Origin: Theobroma cacao
Lineage: Eukaryota > Streptophyta > Magnoliopsida > Malvales > Malvaceae
Assembly (NCBI RefSeq): GCF_000208745.1
Contig: NC_030850.1
Location: 2,925,800 to 2,989,799 of the forward strand
Reading direction: 5' to 3'
Length of the DNA stretch: 64,000 nucleotides
Shown: in pieces, positions 1 to 16,490 of the stretch
Numbering within the stretch: position 1 is the stretch's first letter
Layout: every line of letters begins with the position of its first letter
Notes under the pieces: model-generated
The model's database searches: none
What the model was told of the DNA's origin: nothing
What the model saw: only the letters and a program-made list of their open reading frames with translations
Translations under genes and position numbers: made by a program

Positions 1-688
1 TCTTTAAGTATATATATATATATAATTATTTACACAATTGATACCGAATAATTAGGAAAAAGGAGTGAGAGAAGAAAGGAAAACCTAGAAGAAAAACAAA
101 AATTCTCGGTACCACAGAAAAGTACGGAAATATATATATAAATCTTTCACGTTCTCAAAAAGAAAAGCGAAGTGGGAGGGGAAGAAAAAGTAGAAGCAAA
201 GAAAAGAATAAGAACTGGAGGAAGCGTGGTAGCACTCTCTATGAAAGAGATTGGGTCTAACACTGACAAAAAAATTGCTAAAGCCAACCCAACCATAGGA
301 TAGATATAATAGATTGATAGATAGATTCGTAGATTTAAGAGATATCATCATGCTTGACATCACCGGCATTATAAACCCAATTTTTTAAAATCAGAAAAAA
401 ATTATTAAATTAGATAATATAAAAATAAGTAGTTTTTTAAAAATAAAATTTAATATATATAATAAAGAGAAAGCTGAGAAGGAAGTGTGTCAGAAAGAAA
501 CAGACATCGTCTTTGAGAGCGGGACCGACGCAGGTTAGGGTAAAAATGGGGATAGCCACGTCAGAAGGCACCTAGACAAAGTTTTCCAACAATAGAACCG
601 AAATGTTTAAAAAGAAAAAAGAAAAGGAAAATGTTGTTGTCTAATGCCCCTATCTCATCATTCATGGTATCCATCTATCTACCTATCC

Positions 689-725
689 CTTCCATTCCAT
701 TCCATTCCATCCCATCCCATCCCAA
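689..725. repeat. Pentanucleotide tandem repeat (CCATT then CCATC units)
   Basis: Several CCATT units are followed directly by CCATC units, so the array changes its consensus part-way. It is a simple satellite-like repeat with no coding role visible. Confidence 0.7.
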
Positions 726-945
726 TTCCCATCTAATCCTTGCTCTTGTTTGTGAGTGGGTGAATGAATGGCATTCCAGAAGCAAAACCTTCCAATAATG
801 GAAGTGGGACGAGGCTTTGGTTTGAAGAGGCTGCTTTCCCCAAGTGGAAACAGTACCATCCAAAGTGGGCCTTGTCTATTTTTTTTTTCTTCCTATTTTC
901 TTCTCTCCATAGAATTATGTAGGTTAGAGGCCCACCTTTCACACA

Positions 946-967
946 CTCTCTCTCTCTCTCTCTCTCT
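946..967. repeat. CT dinucleotide microsatellite
   Basis: An uninterrupted run of alternating C and T of about 22 bases. Such pyrimidine tracts are common in plant promoters and leaders, but no gene is recognised next to it. Confidence 0.85.
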
Positions 968-1465
968 GCATGTCGAGGTGTCTACCAATAGGCCCACTAG
1001 CCTTGTTATCGCTAACCCTTTTGCCTCACTTCTAAACCTAACTCTTGTTTGGCCTTTTCTTTTGGGGGTACTTTGTTTTGTGCTTATGTGCCATTGGATT
1101 TTTGGGTGTTTTCTTGTTTCTTCTCCTTTCCCATTCTAGTTGGTGCAAATTCAAGCCACAACTTTTGTTTTCTGCAAAATTGGACGGTGGATTATATAAG
1201 TGGTATGCGTTGGGCTTATGGACATGTGTAATCAATTGTAATGAAAATGATCAGTTGACCATCAATGTGCGTCGATATATAAGCCAGGTATTTTATTCTT
1301 CTTTTTCATCTTAATTTCTTCACAAAGAGGAAGAAATACTGAAAACGATACGCACCCAACAACACACAAAGGCAATGAAATTGAGCTGGAGTTTCACATG
1401 TCAATTAAGGTTTTTCTAAAAATGATAGCTTTGGTAACAACCACCAACTCAAATAAATAGGTTTT

Positions 1466-1490
1466 TGTGTTTGTGTGTGTGTGTGTGTGT
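1466..1490. repeat. GT dinucleotide microsatellite
   Basis: A GT-rich run interrupted once by a TT. No gene is associated. Confidence 0.75.
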
Positions 1491-4400
1491 CTTTTTTTAT
1501 TTTAATAGTACTAAAAACACTAAGATAATAGATATGGGGATCAGCTTGGAAGCCTAATACTTTTCTTGTGTATATTTATATGCGAAGGACTTCGTTAAAT
1601 GCTATAAGAGGAAAGGCTAAAACTCAACTTGTAAATGAATTTGGATTGTTCATGTGGGAAATGGAATAGATAGTTTCTAAACTTGACTTTTAAGCCACTC
1701 TTTACAGTTTATCTGGACAATTGATCTCTCCATTCATAATTAGGTAAAGGCAGTGTTAGTAGACAACAAAAAGGGAGAAAAAAAAATATACAATTGTTTT
1801 AAACGTCTTTGGGCATCAACCTAGATTTAGTTGTGTTGTCAAGCACTTTGTCTTCAAATGGACGACCTAAAGTCCCCAATGAAAATTACATTTGAGCAGG
1901 GATTAGAATAGAGATTACCACAATCACGTGATGTGGTAGTTGTAAATGATCATTCTCTTAAAAAGTAATAATCATAATTAGATTGATGATCATTAATGAT
2001 CTCGTCAAGTCTCTAAATTAAGTTTCTTCCATTAACGGAATATTTCATAACTAAGTTAACTTAATTAGGTCTAATGTTCTGTAATAAAGTCAGTTTAACT
2101 ATGTAAAGGAGAGAGCACTTGCTACACCAAACCCTGTAACAGTACAAAGGACCGGTTTAATTATGCAAGTGGTTCTATTTAGGTTTTTAACTTAAAGCTA
2201 CTTGAATAAAGAATTGAATCAAATTAACCCTTTACAAATAGAATAGTTAATAAGGACTAATTGTGATTAAGAGGTATACCGAACGATAATTATTTTTAAT
2301 TTTATTTAATAAGATTTCATTTTTTGTTGTATTTTGTCTGTAGTTGATTTATTATTTTGATTAAAGTTATATTTAAAAAATAATAAAAACAACAATCATA
2401 GTACAGAATAAATGAAATCCACTTACATTTCTAAATATAGAAAATATAAGCATGTGGGCAAAAGGGGCCAAAATAAAGTTAATGATGAACAGGCTTCCAC
2501 GTCGCACAACATTTCACCTTTGAAAAAAGTTAACACATGAAAAACAGCAAAAATTAGAACACCTTGCACCCAAACTGCAGCAACAGATGTTTCCCCTGTG
2601 ATTCACATCAGCAAAATAAAAATCAATATTTAATTAAGCAAAGTTTATGTGATAGGCTCTTCATGTCTACTTGCTAAAAATGGGAAACAATCGAATCCCA
2701 ATATCATATGACTAATAATATATTTTATTTTATTATTTTGTTGGAATTATAAGTGTTTAAAAGACTGTGCGGGTTCCCGAGGAATCCAATGAGATTTCAG
2801 AGAGATATATATAAATATATTTAGAGATGATTATTAGAAAAAATGGGTTTTCGTAGGATTTTATTAACTTTTCATTCAGGACAAGTTGTTTCAAGATCTG
2901 CCCAAGATCCCCATCAATCCATCAGTCAATTTCCAGAACAGAGGGGCTCTGGGTTCGATCATTGAACCGGTCGATTACTTAGCTTAACATATATTAATTT
3001 TTTTTAATATTAATAATATGATATCAGATATCAAAAAATCTAAAAAGATAACATATCATAAGAAATATGGCGGTTACTATTTAAAAATAAATAAAATGTG
3101 TTGATTTGATTAGTTGATTGATGAGAATGAAAAATCCTGCTCAAAGTGCTTTATTTTATTTTATTGATAGTGGGGGCAAGCAACCTTTCGTTTTCATCAT
3201 AACAAGATTGAACAACTTTCCTTTTAGCGATTGAAGTGATATGTTGTTTGAGACATGGCAACTGAAAGCTAATAGTGTTCTCCATTCATCACAAGTCTAA
3301 AGGATTTCATTTCAATCTTTTCAATTAGGTATCGAATCATTCCATTGTTCAACCATGGTGATCCTTTAAAACCTCTTCTCAGATTTTTTTATACATAAAA
3401 CTTATTTCTTGCATCAGAATCAATGGACTCTATACGAAACACTTCCTTGGTCTGGATATAAGAAAAGTTATCCAAATATTACAAGACATGGAATGGAATC
3501 TACACAACTTTGATTGCATGCCTTCCAGATTGTGCAGATTCCCAGGATCATATTTCCCTGTGGCATAGCTGGAACATGTATTTGTTGAGATATTTATGTA
3601 TTCATATAACAGCGATGAAACATCGGACGGTGTCCGTAGTATCTTCTCCCAACCTTTCTGGGCAAATCTACACTGTTGACTCTGAGCGAGCCCCCCCCAC
3701 GAAGATAAGGTTTCTGAGTATATCACTTAATCAAGAGAAGAATACACAACGTGACGCATGTGAGTATATCTAATTATTATACTTTTTTTGTCTGTATTAA
3801 ATTGTTGGTCCAACTATATCTATAATTTTACTCTTAAAAACAAAGGATGTGAGTTAATGTATACAAGTACGAGTCAGAGATTAACATATACAGAGAAGAG
3901 GGAATTTAATTTTTGGTTTTTTTTTTGTCTAGTATTAAAGATTTTAATAAGGTAACCTAATTCACTGTTGGATTAAACGTACAGGTCGACTGGTGGGGTA
4001 GAAAGATATGATGTTTTGAGCCCCACATTGTCCCATGAACATATGTTGTTTCACACCAATAATTAAATATACTACTACTATTATGCTGCTATAATTTTTT
4101 GGCAATTGGAAGGAGGATTCCTGGTCTGCTGGCAAAAAGATTTTTTTTTTTTTCTTTTTGTTTGAAAAGATGATGGGGTGGTGCACAGTACTAGATCATT
4201 TTAGGATTATTTGTTTGATTTTTAGTGATAATATTTTGTTAATATCAAGTAAAATAATTAACGACTGAATTGATATTATTAATTTTAAAAAATACATAAA
4301 TTTAATTTTTATAAATAATTATATAAACATTAAATTCATTATTTTAACAAAATATAAAAATTAATCGTATAATTTGATCTTCACCTTTAACAGAAAGAAT

Positions 4401-5244
4401 ATTTTTTTGTATCAGAGACAAGAGCGTGGTTTTGTCTTGTCGGTTGTAAAAGTTTGAGTAAAGGGTGGAGAGAAAGAAGAGAACTTGTGACACATGTTGG
4501 ACAGGGAACTAGGAGTATAAGCGTCCCCCCGCCTGCCCCCCTCTTCTCCCTCTTTCTTTTTGTTCTTTCTCGCTCCCTCTCTTTCTCTAATTTAATTATT
4601 AACAAAGCCTTGGCAAATAATAAATTAAAACAAGTATCAAAGAGTTAAATCTAAGTAGTATTCACCAAACTTTTATTTACAAAAAATATGAACTTTAAGA
4701 ACAAGAATAAGAAATAATAAAAGATTAATTACTTGTCATTGTAGGAAAATTTTCTGTTATAAAATTGATGTTAGGAGTTTATACAAACTCTGTGGAGGAG
4801 AGAAACTGAAACTTGGGGAATGGATACTCATTAAATAAATCACAAGCATGATACTGATGGTGAAAAGTTAGTTGATAAATACATAAAGAGATAAAGCTCT
4901 TTATTGGCATAGTTTTTATCCCTTGTGGTAGAGAATTAATGTCTTCCAGTGAATAACTTTTGTCCAACCTGATTATTTTTGGCTGAGAACTTGAGCTAAA
5001 AAGTCGTAAAGCCGGCACCAACTTGGAGAGGAATATAGTATATAGTATTTCAACGCAACAAAAAACACAAGAGTACGTTTTACAACTACGATATTCGTAC
5101 ATCCCAGCAGTCTAACTTGTAGGTTTTAATTTGCTAGCATTGCAGGAACAAAAGTTCAATTTAACACGTTGTTTGAACCTTAACAAACTGTATGACACTT
5201 CAAATCCTTTGCATTCTGTCCAAAATATATGTGGTCCTACAACT

Positions 5245-5343
5245 CCTAAATTCACCCCTAGGTGGCCCCCAAATCCCCCTAAATTCATCACTACGATGGT
5301 CCCAAAAACCCCTTAAATTCATCACCATATGGTCCCAAAATCC
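5245..5343. repeat. Three degenerate 33-bp direct repeats
   Basis: Three consecutive units share the pattern CCTAAATTCA, a variable stretch, then GGTGGCCCCC or ATGGTCCCAAA. Units start near 5245, 5278 and 5311. The last two are the most alike and the first has diverged. They form a small minisatellite in non-coding DNA. Confidence 0.6.
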
Positions 5344-6137
5344 TAGAAAAATGACGATCCAGTTCTCCGATTTTCTAACCTTACTACTATAACTCTCGAT
5401 ATTTTCCGGGAAAAATAAAATAAAAAAAAATAACGTTTGAAATCAATTAATGGGTTCAGATTGTCCTAGAAAAAAAGAAGGTAATTATTTGGTTGCATTA
5501 AGTCAGTAACCCTCTCTCCTCTCAATTTGGTAAAACTAGAAATATAAATCAGAGGTTGCTTGTTATATTATTTATGGGATTATTGTCTTATACCTCATTA
5601 GTGAAGTTTTTAAACTCCAAACTAGGTTAAAGAAGTGTCATGTATCTCATTAAAATATATTTAAAATTAATTAATAAATTAATACGATAAAAAAAAAAAG
5701 ATATCTGACAATGACAATATTCTTCCAGCTTGTGGAAAAAAAAACTCTACCGATAATATATAGAAAAATAGTCCATTATTTAGATGTCATATGTTGCAAA
5801 CAACAACTTACTATTGTGTTGTCAGCACGGCAAAAAAGTGATGAGAGGCAAGGAAAATAGGGGGGACCAGATGGGCAAGGCAAAGGCATCAAACCCTACC
5901 CAAATGCCTTTTGTGGTGGAAAACGCAGCAGAAATGGAGGTAGCAACAAGTTCATGCACATGGACATGCATAGCATATTTCAGTTGAAGGCCTAGATGCT
6001 GCTCTTTTTTGTGTTTTTGTATATTATAACTTACACTTGCTATCTTTCATGATTGGACCTCCCCTTACTCCTACTTGATCCATACGAGGAAATCTCTTGT
6101 ATTCTTAAAGCAAAGATCAGCCACAAAGATGAGCAGA

Positions 6138-6159
6138 ATATATATATATATATATATAT
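6138..6159. repeat. TA dinucleotide microsatellite
   Basis: An uninterrupted alternating TA run of about 22 bases in intergenic DNA. Confidence 0.85.
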
Positions 6160-9100
6160 GGGGTCCGTTCTTCGTCCTGGCTTAGCAGCAATTATTTTTC
6201 CCGTCTGTACTTGTCATTTGCAACCACCGTTTGATACCCAAACCGTTCCTTTTATGGGAGACATTGTCAAAGTTTCAAATATCTTTACTTAGATTGAGAA
6301 GCTGAATAAATTTAGATAGTAATTAGTTCCACTTTCCAAATTGCATAATTAGGGATTGAGATTAAATTCTATAGCTATACTTCAATTTTATTGCATTTTT
6401 AACATTGCACTTTCTGTTTCGTTGATTTTTAGATAAAATAAATAAAATTAAATATTTCATGAAGTATTCCGTTAATGCAAGTAGAAATTTTTCATTAATT
6501 TTTTTATTTGATTGTGATATCAAATAATTACGAATTCTAGTCAACATCTTGAAAAAAAAAAAAGAAATAAATTTTCTCTTAATCAAAGACATGTGAGATC
6601 ACCCGTCTGACATTATATATGATACTACTATTTAAAGGTACACACACATTATTGTTTAACGTGGGTTCAATCGGTTCACATTGATCTCTTGTTCAAATGA
6701 TAAAAGTATATACTCAGAAAGGTGGTGGGTGCTCAAATTATTGGGCTCGTTTTGGAAACTTTCCTAAAATGGCAATTCGTGATAGTACCTAAATAATAAT
6801 ATTAAAAAAAAAACCTTAGTAGGGCAAGTGTCTGGATCACGGTCCGTCACTTTGTCGAGAAGAAGAAAAAGAGAGTGTATGTGAGCCATACACTGCATCC
6901 AGACGAACACCATTCAACACGACGGATGTGGACCTTTCAGTTGATATCCCCTCTCCACGGAAACGAAAAGGTCGAAAATTTGGCTAATACAAACCTCATT
7001 TTCTTAAGTTTTGGCCTTTACATTACATTTACAGATTTTTTTTCCCTCTTTTTACAAGTTATTCATGAATGAATATTGGTTAATATTTTTAAAAAATCTC
7101 TAGTTTATTTTAAAATTTTTAAATATATTTTTATTTTTTATTATATTTAATCAAATCTTTAACTTGACATGCTGACATGTTATAGTGAGACATTTTCATT
7201 ATCTACTTTAACGTTATGTCAATAACACTCGACATAAAAATAATAAATAATATTTTAATTAATAGTAAATAATCAACTGTTAATGATAAAAATTTATTTA
7301 ATTTAAAATAAAAATATAAAAATATTATTAAACATAAAAAATAAAAAATTATTTAAATTTTTTAAAATAATTTTAAAAAATTCAATTGAATGACGTTGTA
7401 AAAGCATTTGTTTACAAATTGCAAACTCCTAACATTACTGAAAAATTAAGATAACAAATAATAAATGATTCGATATACACAACGAAATTGAATACTATGT
7501 TCATGAAAAATACATTTATTTAACACCTACGTGTGTGTATATATAGAGCTTTTACTAATAAACACATATATATTAATTATTATTAAATTTTGTTATCACA
7601 TTTATTTGCTGGTAAGGGTAATTAAGTAGTACTACTAATTAGATTTGACAATTTATGCATTTGTGTCTTAATCATATTGTGTAAACATAAGCTATTAATA
7701 ATTATATGAATAAATATGAATATGATATGATTAATTAATCGTGTCAAAATTTTAAACATGTATATAGATATATTTAATAAATGTGTAACATGACATAACA
7801 CGACACGTTTATTTAATATATCGGATATATGGTACAAAACGATTAATATGATTAAAATTTATATTATTTATTATTAATGTATACGATTGATATTATTAAT
7901 ACATAATTTATACGATTAACATAGATTTTTTTTTTTAAAACATAATATAGTTGACACCAAAGATCAGATCTATGGTTTAGTAGTAAGGAGCACACTGAAA
8001 TCGGATTTAAGAATTGTTTCCCATATGAAGAACACAAATATGATTGTCAGCAAAAGTTGGACAAATATGAAAGTCGGAGTCAACTAAAATTTCCCTTGGG
8101 AGAGACACGAAAATCACAAAAAACAATTGAAAGACTTCTAACTTTAAGCTCAACCACCTACATTAAATTCATTAGTTAGACTACAAAGCCAGGATCCAAC
8201 CAAGCACAAAAAAGATGCCATGTCTTGACCGCATCATGGATTTGGTAATGCTAGGTATGAATTCTGCTGCTTTCAGCATTTTTAATTGGATAGAAGTAAG
8301 GATGAGTCCTTGTCTATAATTAACATAATTAAAATAATTAAATTAAAATATGTATAAGTAAAATTTTGTTATTTAAATTTATAATAAAAAATTATAAATA
8401 TCATAATATATATAAAATATAATAAAATTCAATAACAATAAATTTTAATTATCATAAAACTATTAGTCTTTATATAGATTAATAAATGATCTTAATTGTG
8501 CATTAAATATATCTATAGGACACGCAAATAAGATTAAATAAATGACTAATAAACAGGTTACAAGTCATACGAATATATGATAACATGATTAATTGATTGT
8601 AAGTGGATTCGATACGATTAATACATAAAATACAATTAATCTAAATTCAAACTCATTTAAATTCGTATCGTATTTATATTATAATTTTATATCACGTACA
8701 AAATTACCAGATCTACTACTATCAATCTATTAATAAATAGTGTTAAAAATTGCTAAATCAAACTAATATTCTATACATCTTAGGAATTTTTATTTGTGTA
8801 ATTCTTTAGAAATTATATTGAACACATGAATCTTTATTTTATTGGAAAGTCGTAAAGAGAATTGTCATCAAACTTTTTTGCATTGTCTAGTTGCTAGGTC
8901 TGTATTTAATCATTTTATTTAAGAAAGAGAGGATGTTGCCTATCAACTCTTTAACAGTACAAAATAAAAATTTGTCACTTGCAAGAGATGAGAAGATGAC
9001 AAATTAAAATTCAACCACTGAAAAATAGAAAAGAAAAAGAAAATCATGTCGGCAGAATGTTTTAAAGGCAAATTGTGGAGTCGAAAAGATGTTAGGTTCA

Positions 9101-9649
9101 CAGCCGGCCTGCGCCCTACCTAAGCAGTTGTCTATACAATTTTAGGGGACGCAAAGATTGAACTACTCTAAAAGATTGGGTTCAGAACTTGGAAATCATA
9201 ATTTAGGGAACATAGTTTTTAGGTTTAAGTTGCCAGAAGAAGTTAGCACTTGGCACCAAGTCAGTTAGAAATTAAGCAGGAGTTAAGCACCCTAAATTTC
9301 TTTGATTGAGAGGATAAGAGTTTTTCTAGTTGGTGAGTTGGCTTTAAACCCGTAGCTAGGTTGGTCCTCGTCAAACTCAGGTAGCCATCCGAATGGTACA
9401 ATTTGGGGCTCATTTTCTTCCTAGGCTAGTCTATAAAATTGGAAGGATGCAGCCTAGCCACGCCCTATTTGAGCCTAAGTCTTAATTAAGAATTATTGTT
9501 CATGCTGTACCTTTGGTTACTGGCTAGACCACTAGGGTATAGGGCTGCGAACATGTTACGTGGGGTTGAGTACAACTTGTTCTGTACAAACTTTTAGATG
9601 GGCTCGGCTCGTTTTGCGGGCTTACAAATACATTGCAAGCTAAACCTTA

Positions 9650-9926
9650 TCATAAGACTTCACTGGCTGTGGCTGTAGAACTAGAATCTAAGAGGAGATA
9701 TTTGTCCTGAAGCTTGTCTGTCCCATCATTCCTTTGGTTGAGCTGGCCTGAGAACAACAAAGAGTCCCAATCTCTCATCAAACCAGGAATGATATGATCA
9801 GGGTTATCGGTTAAAATGTCATTAGACAACAGTTGATAAGGGGTATGTGGCCTGGCACTGGTAGTGATGCCATCATTATTACTATGTGTTTCCACTTCTC
9901 CATTAACTGAGTCAGACATTAGGGTC
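9650..9926 (-). other. Unidentified 89-codon ORF or terminal-exon relic
   Basis: The frame runs from an ATG at 9919 to a stop at 9650 (89 residues). The translation is not low-complexity and is polar and acidic: it begins MSDSVNGEVE, has PHTPYQLLSND near residue 25 and MRDWDSLLFSG near 48. I do not recognise the family. A plausible splice acceptor (GAAGCAG, exon base 9926) sits 7 bases before the ATG in the same frame, so this could be the last exon of a minus-strand gene. No credible upstream exon was found before the PABP 3' end. An in-frame TGA closes the frame just beyond that acceptor. It may be a gene fragment, a small protein gene or chance. Confidence 0.25.
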
Positions 9927-10570
9927 CTGCTTCATATAATGAATCATCTACAGCAGAAGATGATATGCCTTTTTATTTTGCATTATATCAAATGATTAAA
10001 TCAGAAAAACTGATAGATTTTTCTGAATTTCTGACGCCTCATCCCTATTTGCATATATTAACCCAGCTATTTCGGCTCCCAGGCTTTAAACAAATGCAAC
10101 CATTGGAAGGCAATGGGCTTGAAGAATTTTGGGCGGTGTTTAAACCTGGAATTCAACAGAGGCTCGCTCCATAGTCAGCAATGTTCAAGCTGGAAATCCA
10201 AGTTCAATTCGAACTGGATTCAAGTTTTAAGCTTGCACTAACATGCAGAATCGAGGATTTCTGTTCTCATGCTTCACATGAAGAGAGGGATGAGGATGCT
10301 AACAACGCAAAGAAACTAATAATGTAACGCGACGATCACTAACCAATGATACTAAAATGTCAATTCACATAAGGGCTTTAGACAAAGTGAAGTTGGCTTC
10401 TCTCCTCGTCAGAAAGCATTGCCTAGTACACAGTATAGACCGCCAGAGAAAATTAAGAACCACCCAAACTGATTTAAACTAGATCTCTTGCAAACTGAAA
10501 TATGTCTAGATATAAAAGCAAAAAAACACAACTTAAAAATCCAAGTTCAATAAAATCCAGCTGACTCCAA

Positions 10571-10576
10571 TTTATT
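10571..10576 (-). terminator. Candidate polyadenylation signal of the PABP gene
   Basis: A canonical AATAAA on the minus strand lies about 86 bases past the PABP stop codon, a usual distance for a plant near-upstream element. Plant poly(A) signals are loose, so other sites may also be used. Confidence 0.4.
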
Positions 10577-10661
10577 GAGCAAATCCCTAACACAAAACAA
10601 AGCCACACTTAAAAACTTATTTGATGGATCAAATAGTTAAATGTATGCAACACCAGAGCCA

Positions 10662-15310
<4,649 letters not shown>

Positions 15311-15333
15311 ACCGGAATTGTAAGAGAATGGGA

Positions 15334-15343
15334 GGTTATATAG
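15334..15343 (-). promoter_or_regulatory. TATA box of the PABP gene
   Basis: The minus strand reads CTATATAACC, a good plant TATA box. It lies about 195 bases before the ATG, which leaves a leader of roughly 165-170 nt. Confidence 0.6.
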
Positions 15344-15372
15344 TAGGGAAAGTTGGTCAAGGCGACAACTGT

Positions 15373-15382
15373 CTAACCCTAA
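15373..15382 (-). promoter_or_regulatory. Telo-box-like element upstream of PABP
   Basis: The minus strand reads TTAGGGTTAG (CTAACCCTAA on plus), about 30 bases before the TATA box. Telo-box motifs (AAACCCTAA type) are typical of plant promoters for translation-machinery genes, which fits PABP. Confidence 0.45.
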
Positions 15383-15929
15383 TTTTTTTTTTTTGATTGA
15401 TGAGATTTCTGCCGTTGATTCTTTCTCCCTTTGTTGGGTCCCATTCTGATTCAATTTTCACGTGAGGTGCTTGACGTTTTCCGACCTTTTTGGGTAAAAG
15501 AGGGGAGATTGTCTACTATATAAATAAATTATAATATATACTATTGTCAGAGTCTTTTTCAATAATAAATAAATCTCAACCATGCAATTTAAATATTTTC
15601 TTTTAGCCAGAAATAAATTATCAACTTTTTTGCAAATATGTTGAAATTGATAGATATTATTGTGCAAGATTTGATCAAATTAGGAAAAATTGAAGAATAA
15701 AAGATTTCATATCAAAAAAGTGTTGCATATTCATTGAATTCTTTGTATTTATACATTTTATACTAACTCGGAGTGACTTATTACTAAAAATAGATAGGGA
15801 TCAAGGAGCTGTTATGTAATTAAAGCTAATTTTCTTTTTCAAATGTATGTATCTTTCGTTCAAAGAATAAAGCTTGAGTTCTCTTTTTAAAAGAAATTAG
15901 ATTTCTTCTTTGTAAAACAATATAAGGTT

Positions 15930-16490
15930 AATCTTCTAGTGATTCATTTCTTTCTAATTTAATTTTGGAAATAATTAATATCATTAATTATTAATTCCTT
16001 AAAAATACTTAAATAAAATATATAACTATTTTTTCTTAAATCTGAAGAGTTTCTATTTAAAAACAATATACTTATGGTAATTCATTTTACCGCGTTTTAC
16101 TGAAAAATGAAAAGCAGTTAAGAAAAAAAATGATAAATACATATTTTTTTTATTCAACGAATTAAGTTTGATTTTTTTTAGAAAATAAAATGAAAAGCAG
16201 TTAAGAAAAAAAATTAATGATAAAAACATTTTTTTATTCAACAAAGTAAGTTTTATTTTTTTTAGAAAATAGACTTAATTTTTAAGAAACAAGATAAGAA
16301 AAACATCTTTCGGGTGATTTATTTATTTTCCAATTTAATTTTGTAAATAATTAGGTTTTCTTTTGTCCCATCCTCGCAATTAACTTTTATTTTCTTACAA
16401 ATAATTAAATAATATATATAATAACTTTCTAAAGATGGAAAAGTTCCTCTTAAAAAACAATTTATTGATGGTAATTCATTTTATTGGAAA
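15930..16490. repeat. Diverged ~390-bp tandem duplication
   Basis: A block with GTGATTCATTT, TCTAATTTAATTTTG and GTAATTCATTTTA at about 15938-16090 recurs in the same order at about 16310-16485, a spacing of about 375-395 bases. The copies differ at many positions and the 83-bp repeat sits between them. Confidence 0.45.
16107..16271. repeat. Two 83-bp direct tandem repeats
   Basis: Two adjacent units begin with ATGAAAAGCAGTTAAG at 16107 and 16190 and proceed through TTTATTCAAC and TTTTAGAAAATA. They differ by a few substitutions and small indels. The sequence is non-coding. Confidence 0.7.

Larger units (their letters stand above)
1..9649. other. Long AT-rich intergenic region, no gene recognised
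   Basis: This is the left edge of the window up to the PABP neighbourhood. It is AT-rich with many homopolymer runs. It holds microsatellites (TA near 9-24 and 6138-6159, CT at 946-967, GT near 1466-1490), a pentanucleotide TTCCA/TCCCA-type repeat at about 689-725 and a degenerate 33-bp repeat at 5245-5343. All open frames are under about 125 codons, have low-complexity translations and show no recognisable domain. A segment at about 9060-9640 is visibly less AT-rich and could be an old inserted element, but I saw no terminal repeats or coding relic in it. Confidence 0.6.

Noticed and set aside
825..845. Resemblance to a miR159-like string (TTTGGTTTGAAG)
   Set aside because: Only the first dozen bases resemble miR159, with a mismatch, and I found no complementary arm that would form a precursor hairpin.
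768..1139. 123-codon plus-strand frame
   Set aside because: Translation is dominated by Phe/Ser/Leu from T- and CT-rich DNA (including the CT microsatellite). No domain, and the opposite-strand frames are equally open.
2930..2985. GGTTCGATC string resembling a tRNA B box
   Set aside because: No A box at the right distance and no acceptor-stem complementarity.
3430..3726. 98-codon minus-strand frame with mixed composition
   Set aside because: No recognisable motif, a C8 run crosses it, and no splice-compatible neighbours were found; probably chance.
9965..10174. 69-codon plus-strand frame near the PABP 3' end
   Set aside because: It looks protein-like in parts but has no family motif and sits antisense to the likely PABP 3' flank; too weak to call.
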